Part shown: piece after piece, positions 52,240-61,500 of the stretch
Layout of the letters: each line of letters starts with the position of its first letter
Position numbering within the stretch: the first letter of the stretch is position 1
Made by a program: the position numbers and the translations under genes
The notes under the pieces: generated by a model
Database searches by the model: none
What the model was told of the DNA's origin: nothing
What the model saw: the letters and a program-made list of their open reading frames with translations, nothing else
From: JAFGUF01 sp040883315
GTDB lineage: Bacteria > Bacillota > Clostridia > Christensenellales > UMGS416
Length of the DNA stretch: 64,000 nucleotides
Assembly (NCBI GenBank): GCA_040883315.1
Contig: JBFLKU010000019.1
Coordinates: 136,894 to 200,893 of the forward strand
Reading direction: 5' to 3'

Positions 52240-54177
52240 TCAACAATATTCAAAATTATAAAAATTTGCATTATCACCAAAATAAGAATGCATTGATTTA
52301 TCTATTTCATTTGCAATTGTCTTATCACCATATAAATGAATATATAACTTATTTATAGCACGGCTATATCCAACATACAATAATCTTGTATATTCTTCTC
52401 TTACAAAAGTATTAGCATCTGGAGTTTCAGAAATAATTGTCGGGTTATTTAATACCCATAAAACTTGTGCTATATCTTCTTCTCTTGCAAAAGGGTCCCC
52501 ATTAACAAAAACACTATCGAACTCTTTTCCTTTTGCTCTATGTATTGTCATGTAATTGCTGTCTTCAACAAATATCTCATTTATTATCTTTTTAGTTGTA
52601 GCGTAAGTTAATTTATCAACGTACTTATAAATCGGCTCAAAATATTCATCATCATTTTTTTGAGGATAAGTAAATTCCTCTAATATTTCTAATCCTGTAT
52701 TATGTAACTTCTCATTTACTAATGGTACTATGTCTTTAAGTAACATCGTTTCATCTAAATTAGAAAAAGTTTCATTCCAAAACTGAATTAACACATTTAG
52801 CTTTTGTGCCTTTTCTGGAGTAAATTCTACGAATAACCCCTCTGTTTTAACGTACCTTTTTATTGTTTCAAGAAACGACGGTAAACATCCATTTTGCTGT
52901 GCTACTTGGAGTGCATTAAAAGAGCAAGCTGTATCTATCCAGTTTTCCTGTTTTGCTTCAACTTCGGTGAATAAATCTCGTGACAGTCTATACGTGTAAG
53001 TGTTGTTAATACTAGATAATAGTTCCTTTTGAGCTTGCTCAATATCGTCGACATACATAAAAGTCTCACTCCATTTTCGACAGAGTATTCTCGTATTAGC
53101 TCCAATAACATCTCTTATAGGGCGAGATAATCTCTTTCTGTCTCGCTGTATAATAAAAGTAATAGAATTGTTATTCTCAATATTCTTTGCGCAAAACTGC
53201 TTATTAAGGTTATTATCATCTTTTCTAATGTAGTTTAATACCTTAATAATATTTTCAGTACTACGTCTATTACCTTCTATCACATAATCATTAATCGGTA
53301 AAGCAGACGGTAAATTAAAATTTTTAAAATCTAAATATGATGCTCCTTGAAACGAATAAATAGATTGAGCAATATCACCGACAACAGTTACAATAACTCC
53401 TTTTTCACTTATCTTTCTCACTAATATGTTTTGCAATGGATTAGTATCCTGATATTCATCTATCATAATATAAGGAAACTCTACTCTAAGCAAATGTAAA
53501 ATGATTTCATTTCCCTGTACTAGCTTCCACCCAAAATATAAAATTTCATCAAAAGCCAACTTACCGGCTATTGACCAAGTGAAATCTTTAATTGCGTTAG
53601 ACAATAATCTTGACATTCCATTTTCATTTATTTTAACTTCCTCATTGCCTACTGAATTAACTTGATTAATTGGACTAATATCAATTACCACATCGCTCAT
53701 TTTCTTTTTTGATAAATCTGTATATAGGTTTTGTTGTATCGAAGAATATTTTTGCTCAATGAACTCAAATATTTCAGTTTTTGATACTTCGCTTAACGTT
53801 GTTAATCCTTCTCTTTGCGAAACGATACTGATATTATCTGGAACAATAATTTTAAAATCATTTTTAATCTGTTGTTTTAATTGTGATTGGAATTGTTTGA
53901 GTATATATTCGTTTATGAATGAATGTATAGTTGAAGTAAAAACATATTTATTATATGAGCCAAGTCGTTGCATAATTTCATCAACAGCAGCATTAGTGTA
54001 GGTAATACATAAAATCTTTTTCATCCCATTCTTTATTTGTCTGCTGTTCTCAACAATATGTTTGATGTTTTCAATCAGCAAATGTGTTTTGCCAGCTCCT
54101 GGTCCCGCAAAAACTCTTGCATGGCTATTATTCTTATATATTTCTAAATCTTGATTTGATTCTATTCTTGTAACCAT
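52240..54177 (-). CDS. gajB: UvrD-family helicase, GajB-like
   Basis: A 645-residue superfamily 1 helicase: Walker A VFAGPGAGKTHLLIEN at the N-terminus, motif II MIDEYQDTNPLQ, motif III VGDIAQSIYSFQGASY, motif V MTIHRAKGKEFDSVFVNG and motif VI YVGYSRAINKLYIHLYG. It follows the OLD-family gene with a 16-base overlap. An OLD class 2 nuclease with an adjacent UvrD helicase is the definition of the Gabija phage-defence pair. It is longer than the classical GajB (about 500 residues). Confidence 0.82.
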   Translation of the reverse strand: MVTRIESNQDLEIYKNNSHARVFAGPGAGKTHLLIENIKHIVENSRQIKNGMKKILCITYTNAAVDEIMQRLGSYNKYVFTSTIHSFINEYILKQFQSQLKQQIKNDFKIIVPDNISIVSQREGLTTLSEVSKTEIFEFIEQKYSSIQQNLYTDLSKKKMSDVVIDISPINQVNSVGNEEVKINENGMSRLLSNAIKDFTWSIAGKLAFDEILYFGWKLVQGNEIILHLLRVEFPYIMIDEYQDTNPLQNILVRKISEKGVIVTVVGDIAQSIYSFQGASYLDFKNFNLPSALPINDYVIEGNRRSTENIIKVLNYIRKDDNNLNKQFCAKNIENNNSITFIIQRDRKRLSRPIRDVIGANTRILCRKWSETFMYVDDIEQAQKELLSSINNTYTYRLSRDLFTEVEAKQENWIDTACSFNALQVAQQNGCLPSFLETIKRYVKTEGLFVEFTPEKAQKLNVLIQFWNETFSNLDETMLLKDIVPLVNEKLHNTGLEILEEFTYPQKNDDEYFEPIYKYVDKLTYATTKKIINEIFVEDSNYMTIHRAKGKEFDSVFVNGDPFAREEDIAQVLWVLNNPTIISETPDANTFVREEYTRLLYVGYSRAINKLYIHLYGDKTIANEIDKSMHSYFGDNANFYNFEYC

Positions 54178-56156
54178 GTTAATCCATCCTTTATATACTC
54201 AGGAACCTTAATATTTTCTATTAACTCCGATTCTAAAAGATTAAGAGCAAAATCTCCTTTTAATCCCTTAACATATGCTAGAAATAAGTTTGCAAAAAAC
54301 ACTTTTTCAATATGTTTTTTCTTTTCAGGTTCATCATATGATTCGTATTTCAAATAATAAACTGGTAAAAGTTTGTTAATCTTCTTCTCACTTCTCCTAT
54401 CTCCTAATAAATCTATATTCTCTTTCCACTTTTCAATATCAAAACCATATTTCTCAATAAATGCATTCACTTTTTCTGGTGAAATCATAGAAAATAGTGA
54501 TTTAATAATTCCCTTATCACCATAATTATCAATGAATAACTCATTCTCAAAGGTAGATCCATAATTTTTTTGCGTAAACATCTTAATATTATCTATATCA
54601 TTGAAGCAGTCATCTAGGAAATTAATTTCTGATAAATGAGTATTATATTGCTCAATATCATTTACTTTTATTATGTTGTTCTCCATATCATAATAATCAT
54701 AATCACAGTCTCTATAGCATAGAACTTTATTCTGATTTAGTAAAAATAACGGTAAGAAATGATTATGATTTACACCACCCACTTCAACTACTGATACATG
54801 ATTAAACTCTAAATCATAATTAATGTCACCTTTTTTAGCAAAGGCTCCCATTAATAATTTTTCTGCTAATCCTTCAACTAATATTGTCTTCTGTGTAAAC
54901 AGCAAATCACATCGTGTAACATCTAAAAATTTAGATAAATGATTTTTAGCTTCAGCAAACTCAGCCTTGCCAAATATATCTTGCAAATTACACGCCACAA
55001 CCTTATGTTCATCTTCATTTCTTTTATAATATAAACTAATCATATCATTCAAATCAGCTGATGCTGTAATATTAGGACTGTGTGTAGTAACAAAAATTTG
55101 ATTCTTTATATTCTCATCTCCAATATCTTGTTTCAGTTTTTTAAGATATTGAAACAATTTGTACTGCATCGCTGGGTGTAGATGCGATTCCGGTTCTTCA
55201 ATAAGTAATAAATTATAATCTTGATTTATTCGAAATTTAATCACACCAAATATTTGGATAAGATTGTTGTATCCCAATCCATTATTATTCATCGGTAAAT
55301 CATACTCCATTTTACTATCCATTAGAGAAAATTCAAAATATTGCTCAAAAGATGAATTGTATTCAAACTTTGGAATCACTTTATTGTTTCCATTCGTTAT
55401 ACCAATTGCATCTTCATCTTCAGTGATTGTTACAGATATTGATTTCAGAATATCTTCAAGGTTTGTGTTAATGATATCAGTAACACTATGCCTTAAATCA
55501 ACAGAACAATCCTTTTCAACTATTTTTTCCTTTATATATTTTCGAGTCTGAGGTAATGTAGTTTCTGTTTGTCTATCAGCTTTAATAAGATCAATGCTAA
55601 AAATTCTATTAATTTCATTTTTCCCAATTGGCTTTTCAGATGTTGTATTATAGTATGTCCAAGCGAAATTAGAAATGATTTTTTCCATAGCCTGCATATA
55701 TTCTTTTATATTATTAATATTGCTCATTAAAGTCTTGTATTCTTGTAAATACTTTGGATCAAGCTCATAACGTAATTCGACCTCCGCATTTATTGTGTAA
55801 TTACCATCAGCATCACTAATTGCTTTCCCATCTTCAGTATATACAATGAAATTTTTTATTCTTAAAATACCATCATCAAAACTATCAAGTTTAAGAGAAT
55901 GCTCAATCGAATACTTTATTTTGATTACTGGTGGATTTATCTTGTAACCCTCGAGGTTTTTAGAAATGTCATTTTTGTTAAAATCGTGAATGGTTCCTGC
56001 TGACTTATCAATCGAATCAAGCTTATTTATTGCATAGAGTAAATTGCTTTTGCCTGAGTTATTTGGACCTACTATTATATTCACACCATCTTTAAACTTA
56101 ACAGTAGTGTCATTAAAATTTCGGAAATGATGGATTTCAATCTCTTTTAAAAACAT
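54162..56156 (-). CDS. gajA: OLD-family ATPase/TOPRIM nuclease, GajA-like
   Basis: A 664-residue protein with an N-terminal ABC-type ATPase (IIVGPNNSGKSNLLYAINK; late Walker B LLIEEPESHLHPAMQYKLF; switch TTHSPN) and a C-terminal TOPRIM domain (ILVEGLAEKLLMGAF with the catalytic Glu; CYRDCDYDYYD with the DxD metal site). Class 2 OLD proteins of this kind are GajA, the nicking nuclease of Gabija, which is inhibited by nucleotides and released when NTPs fall. GGGGAG site before the start, 47 bases behind the channel gene. Confidence 0.85.
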   Translation of the reverse strand: MFLKEIEIHHFRNFNDTTVKFKDGVNIIVGPNNSGKSNLLYAINKLDSIDKSAGTIHDFNKNDISKNLEGYKINPPVIKIKYSIEHSLKLDSFDDGILRIKNFIVYTEDGKAISDADGNYTINAEVELRYELDPKYLQEYKTLMSNINNIKEYMQAMEKIISNFAWTYYNTTSEKPIGKNEINRIFSIDLIKADRQTETTLPQTRKYIKEKIVEKDCSVDLRHSVTDIINTNLEDILKSISVTITEDEDAIGITNGNNKVIPKFEYNSSFEQYFEFSLMDSKMEYDLPMNNNGLGYNNLIQIFGVIKFRINQDYNLLLIEEPESHLHPAMQYKLFQYLKKLKQDIGDENIKNQIFVTTHSPNITASADLNDMISLYYKRNEDEHKVVACNLQDIFGKAEFAEAKNHLSKFLDVTRCDLLFTQKTILVEGLAEKLLMGAFAKKGDINYDLEFNHVSVVEVGGVNHNHFLPLFLLNQNKVLCYRDCDYDYYDMENNIIKVNDIEQYNTHLSEINFLDDCFNDIDNIKMFTQKNYGSTFENELFIDNYGDKGIIKSLFSMISPEKVNAFIEKYGFDIEKWKENIDLLGDRRSEKKINKLLPVYYLKYESYDEPEKKKHIEKVFFANLFLAYVKGLKGDFALNLLESELIENIKVPEYIKDGLTWLQE

Positions 56157-56203
56157 ATTAATTACTCCCCATTTGTACTTTGAAGTTCATATTTTAATTG
56201 AAT

Positions 56204-57565
56204 TTATCTTAAAATTTTTCTTACAACAGCAACAGTAAAATATGACATTAAAAACAATCCTATAAAGCCCTCAGCGATAGCTAAAAATCTTGGAATATAC
56301 TCATTAACATTTGGAGAGATTTCACCGTAGCCTATTGTTAGAAATGTAATACCACTGAAATATAGTCCATCCAACAAGTTATTAATCGCTGCTGCTTCTC
56401 CTGAGATATTTAAACTAAACATATTAGAAAAGAAAAACCAATAAACAAAACCAAAAGCAAACCATATAAATAATATTGCTGGGATAATCGAAAAGGGATT
56501 AGTTCCATATCCACCAATCCAATCAAAAACTTTTATTATAAATATCTTATTATCTTTTACTCTTGCATTCATATAAGCACGATAGCACAAATCTTCATCA
56601 CTATAATACCCAATATTATGGAAGTTCTCTTTTAGCATACGAAATTGTTGAATTTTTTGTTTATAAGAAAAACCGATATTTTTTCCTGCTTCGTTTTCTA
56701 TTCTGAAGTTATTTATTGCATCAAATACTTTATTATTTTCCCAATCCAAATAAATGTGCCCTAAATTAACAGTATCTAAGAATGATAATACTTTATATTC
56801 AATAAAGTTATTACCGCATTTATCGCACTTCATGGTTTTCTCAATAATACAGTTTTTAATAATTAAGTTATCTATTTCTTCTAATCTCAAATCTACATGC
56901 GATATGAAATTATTGTCCGTAAATTTAATCTCATTTGCTTTTGCACCAAAAAAACTAACATCACCATATCCAAAATGAGCTAACATAAAACTAAGACTTT
57001 TCTGACCGAAAACTGCAAATTCAAAAGAAAGAATACCTTTTCCAAAGTGTGCATTTGTAATAATAAGGTTAGCACAAGAAAAGTTTGCACCAAAGAAACT
57101 TATATTTCCATCACCGAATTTTGTTGAAAAAAAAGTGACATTTCCATTAAAAACTGCTTTTTCAAATATTACATCATCCTTGAAGTGACCATTTGCAAAA
57201 TCTGTATTACCGTCCCAAAAACTATGGATAGCAACCAAAGAATTAATTTTCAGATTAGTATAGTTCTTTATTTTTCTTATGTCAAAATTTCTTATATAGC
57301 ATCCATTTAATGTTATTTTTTCGTTCCGTTCAATTTTCTTATAAAGTGTCGATTCTTCTATATAATTATAAACACATTTATATAACGTTCCATCTTCGTT
57401 AATAAATTCAACTATAATTTTCCCTTTAGCTGGCTTTTCAATAACTATTTCTTTACGCTTTTTTTTACTTAAAAAATAGTATGCCTCTTCACTAGAGTCT
57501 TCCATTACAATACTATTAGAGAAATCAAAATATTTTATTCCACTATTTAAAGAAGCTGTATCCAT
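56204..57565 (-). CDS. Pentapeptide-repeat membrane protein with potassium-channel pore
   Basis: A 453-residue protein with an N-terminal cytoplasmic domain, about ten to twelve pentapeptide-like repeats (F-x2-A-x-F pattern, for example FEKAVFNGNVTFF and FSCANLIITNAHF), a CDKCG zinc-like motif, and at the C-terminus two membrane helices that frame the potassium-filter TIGYGEISP. That is a two-transmembrane ion channel (Ion_trans_2). Start at ATG 57565 with AAGG five bases upstream; the longer TTG reading from 57688 would begin on its own promoter's -35 box. First gene of the operon with the Gabija-like pair. A channel beside nuclease-helicase defence genes suggests a membrane effector or regulator; not known to me. 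Confidence 0.82.
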   Translation of the reverse strand: MDTASLNSGIKYFDFSNSIVMEDSSEEAYYFLSKKKRKEIVIEKPAKGKIIVEFINEDGTLYKCVYNYIEESTLYKKIERNEKITLNGCYIRNFDIRKIKNYTNLKINSLVAIHSFWDGNTDFANGHFKDDVIFEKAVFNGNVTFFSTKFGDGNISFFGANFSCANLIITNAHFGKGILSFEFAVFGQKSLSFMLAHFGYGDVSFFGAKANEIKFTDNNFISHVDLRLEEIDNLIIKNCIIEKTMKCDKCGNNFIEYKVLSFLDTVNLGHIYLDWENNKVFDAINNFRIENEAGKNIGFSYKQKIQQFRMLKENFHNIGYYSDEDLCYRAYMNARVKDNKIFIIKVFDWIGGYGTNPFSIIPAILFIWFAFGFVYWFFFSNMFSLNISGEAAAINNLLDGLYFSGITFLTIGYGEISPNVNEYIPRFLAIAEGFIGLFLMSYFTVAVVRKILR

Positions 57566-57653
57566 AATCACCTTATAATCTTTGATATTATATAAATAAC
57601 GCTTTGATGCAATATTTTTTAAGAATTGAATGAAAAATTTATATTTATATGCA

Positions 57654-58592
57654 TTATTTATTATAACAACTTTTACTAATTTTTTCAATATTGTTCAAAT
57701 ATTCGTTATAGTCTTTTTCTTTATATGTATTGCATGAAATAATAACATAACCCCTTCCCATCAACCTCTGCATCAAAAAGAAGCTAGCACCAATCCCAAC
57801 TTTGTCATTATCCAAGCACAACTCAATCTCCTGGATTTCCTCATAATCACTCAAATATTGCTCTAATGCCATCGGCATCTTCGCATTTGCAATATTGCTC
57901 TTAGGTGCATACGCACCACCGATAGAAAGGTAGTGCACCTTTCCGATATTATTTCTAATAGTAGCAACAGATAGTACATCAATTGCACTCTCTGAAATAA
58001 TCAGTTTATTACTTTTGTTCTCAGCCTTGATAGAAAAGCTAAACCTTTTATTACTGCTGTGTACTTCACCCTTAAACTGATTTGAAGAATTATTGTAAGT
58101 TCCTCTTAATGCTGCATATTTTGGTTCAGCTCCGTCATACCCTACAAACACAGCATTATGATAATCTTCACTCTCATATATAAGGTTATGGTTAATGCAG
58201 TAGTCTATAACATCTCTAGATAATCCACGGTTTTTCAAGTACATAATTACTTTATTATTGTTCATATAAGGTTCTGGCAGAATAAACTGTTTTTCAGTTT
58301 CTTCACCCTGAAAATATTCGTTCACTAATACTGGCTGCCTATTACACAATTGAAGTACTGCATCAACAAACTCTAATCTTTTAACCTTGAGTAAATACTG
58401 CAGTGCCGTCTTCCCACCTACATCTCGTGATTTCCAGTGCCATAAACCGTTTGGCGATATTATCAAGCTATCATGTTCCTTGGTACAATAATCGCAGCCT
58501 TTTCGAACTAGATTAGTTGGTTCATATGATTGCAGATATGATAATAAATCAACTTGCTTTGCCTGCTCAATCTGTTCTTTAGTTACATTCAA
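57654..58592 (-). CDS. DUF3991/TOPRIM primase-like protein
   Basis: A 312-residue protein with an N-terminal CHC2-like DUF3991 domain (CDYCTKEHDSLIISPNGLWHWKSRDVGG) and a TOPRIM domain (LIISESAIDVLSVA and IELCLDNDKVG with the catalytic Glu and DxD). Element primase-like enzymes of this type may prime the complementary strand in the recipient. The start is TTG 58592 with GAGGTG six bases upstream. The promoter of the channel gene lies inside its 3' end. Confidence 0.88.
   Translation of the reverse strand: MNVTKEQIEQAKQVDLLSYLQSYEPTNLVRKGCDYCTKEHDSLIISPNGLWHWKSRDVGGKTALQYLLKVKRLEFVDAVLQLCNRQPVLVNEYFQGEETEKQFILPEPYMNNNKVIMYLKNRGLSRDVIDYCINHNLIYESEDYHNAVFVGYDGAEPKYAALRGTYNNSSNQFKGEVHSSNKRFSFSIKAENKSNKLIISESAIDVLSVATIRNNIGKVHYLSIGGAYAPKSNIANAKMPMALEQYLSDYEEIQEIELCLDNDKVGIGASFFLMQRLMGRGYVIISCNTYKEKDYNEYLNNIEKISKSCYNK
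57660..57688 (-). promoter_or_regulatory. Promoter of the channel/OLD/helicase operon
   Basis: Minus strand TTGAAA (57688-57683), exactly 17 bases, TATAAT (57665-57660), within the last codons of the primase-like gene. It gives the cargo unit its own expression. Confidence 0.8.
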
Positions 58593-58596
58593 AGTA

Positions 58597-61500
58597 TCAC
58601 CTCGCAATCTCACTTTTTACTACCGGTTGTTCATCTTTTGAATCATCTTCATCAATCTCTATGTTCTCATCCTTCTTATCCATTTCAAGTTCATGTGTAA
58701 TCTTCGTAAGTCTACTCTTTTTCTGTTTAAGTTCGAATTCATGTTCAAAAGGCTTTTCAAGTTCATTTTTAGCATCTTTTAACTGCTCCTCTGCTGAATG
58801 TAATTCCTCCATACTATGGTTTAATGATTCCGGCGTATTCTTTATCATATTATCTATTCTTTGAATATTTCCTATTGCATCTGTTCCCATATCCATCCCA
58901 TGACTTATAGCTCCCTGCAACACAATCTGGCTTGACTGATAAAACGCAGAGTTCTGTACGTATAGCTTGAATCCTTTATACTCTCCAATCTCATGCATTT
59001 CCAAGTCCTTATAATCCTTAACACAGGATATTATAAGTGCTCCTGCATCCCTCTTTTCTGTATAGATTTTATCTCGAATTTTTATTGAGAATTCATCACC
59101 TTCGTATTTGGAAACTGTTTCAATATCTTTCTTCATTCCAGTGATTCTTTGCTTTATGTTAGCAATTTTATTAGGTATTGTTGTAGATATCTGTGTTTCA
59201 TACCTGTACTTCTGATTTCTGTACTCACTCTTTAGAAGTTTTAGTCTGGATACTTCCACTTCAAGTTCCATCCGTTCTTTAATCAGTGGATTTCCAGTCG
59301 CTAATGCCTTAACTTCTGCATATGAAAGAGCAGCTTCATCTAAGTCAGCTGCACTTCTTACGGGTGCTTTACTTGTCATAATCTGTCCTATAAATTTCTG
59401 TTTTTGTTCTACCAGCTGATATGAATAACTGTCAAATGTTTCTTCAGTTACATATCTGTATATCTCAACTTCTTCATTGTTATTACCCTGCCTTAAGATA
59501 CGACCATCTCTTTGTTCTAAATCAGACGGCCTCCATGGGCAATCCAGATGATGAATAGCTTTTAATTTTGTCTGTACATTTGTACCTGCTCCCATCATCT
59601 GAGTTGAGCCAATCAAGATACGAACTTCACCACTTCTTACTTTTGCAAATAACTGTGCTTTCTGCTTTTCATTTTTAGCATCGTGTATGAAAGCAACTTC
59701 CTTCTCAGGTATTCCTTTTTCAATCCATTTTTTCTTTAAATCATCATAAATATTAAACTCGCCATTCTTCTTTGGAGTGGATAAATCGCAGAAGACTAAT
59801 TGAGTAAGTTTCTCTTCTTTTGTACGCTCCCAAATATCGTATATTTTCCGCATAGCAGTATTAATCTTGCTGTTTTCTTCATCAGGAAGTAATGGATTAA
59901 TCATTCTTTGGTCTAAAGCTATCTTTCTGCCTTCATTAGTTATTGTCAGCATATTAGCCTCAGTCGGATCTACTTCACCATTTCTAACCTTATCAGCCAA
60001 GTCTCCTAGTTCACCTATCATTTTCCTTTGAATATCAGATGCAGGCACAGATATGTTAATATGCTTGCCGCTCTTAAGCTTGGGAATTGGAAGGTCTAGC
60101 ATATCATTAGTTTGAATATCCGCTACATTTTTAAATACACTAATCAGCTCTGGTAAATTATAAAACTTAGCAAATCGTTTCTTTGCTCTGAATTTATTAC
60201 CCTCTGGTGCAAGTTCATACGCTGTTTCGGTTTCGCCGAATACAGAAGCCCAACAGTCAAAATGATGAAGCCCCCTTTTTCTAAGCTCATGCATCTGTAG
60301 ATACCGCTGCACTGTAAACATTTCAGTCATGGAGTTGCTTATAGGTGTACCGCTGGCAAATGTTATCCCTCGTCCACCAGTTAGCTCATCAAGATATTGA
60401 CACTTCATAAACATATCTGCTGACTTCTGTGCTTCTGTCTGCTGAACACCTGCTACATTCCTCATCTTTGTTATTACATACAGGTTCTTATAATACTGGC
60501 TCTCATCTACAAACAGTCTGTCTACTCCTAGTTCCTCAAAGTCTATAACGTCATCTTTTCTACTTTGATTGTTTAGTTTCTCTAATCTTGCCTGTATAGA
60601 CTTCTTTGTTCTTTCCATCTGCTTGACATTGTAATTCATGCCGGTTCTACCGCTTTGTTCTTCTATTGCATAGGTAAGCTCATCCAATTGCTGATTCAGC
60701 ATTCGTATTAGCCGCTCACGTGATAATGGGACTTTCTCGAATTGAGAATGTCCCATAACTACGATATCATAATCACCAGTCGCTATTCTTGAGCAGAATT
60801 TCTTACGGTTTTTAATCTGAAAATCTTTCTTTGTCGCTACCAAAACCTTAGCAGATGGATATAATGTCAATATCTCAGTCGCTGTCTGTTCAGTTAAGTG
60901 ATTAGGCACTGTAAATAAACTTTTATTAGATAATCCTATTCTTTTGCTTTCCATGGCTGCAGCTATCATAGTAAATGTCTTGCCGGCACCTACAACATGT
61001 GCTAACAATGTATTGCCGCCATATAATTGACGGGCCACAGCATTCTTTTGGTGTGGCCTTAATTCAATCTCAGGGTTCATGCCAAAAAATTCTAAGTGAC
61101 TGCCATCATATTCCCTTGGACGAATATTGTTATAATTCTCATTATAAATATTAACCAGATGATTTCTTCTTGTTTCATCTTTATATATCCAATCTTTAAA
61201 CTCATCCTGAATTAGGTTTTGTTTTTGAGTAGCTAATAAAGTCTCTTTCTTATTTAGTTCATACTTAACTGTGCCATCAGGCAGTTCTATCCTGTCAGTA
61301 ATACGTATAGATTTTTGATTGAGTGTTTCTTCAATAATCAAATAAGCATTCATTCGCTGTGTACCAAATCTTTGGTTAGCATTAACATTATCATAATCAG
61401 CTGATTTACGTGATATATACCAAGAGCCACTATGAGGTGAAAAGCTTACTTTAATATCATATCTATAGTACCTTGGAGTGTTTAAAGTCTCATGAACAAA

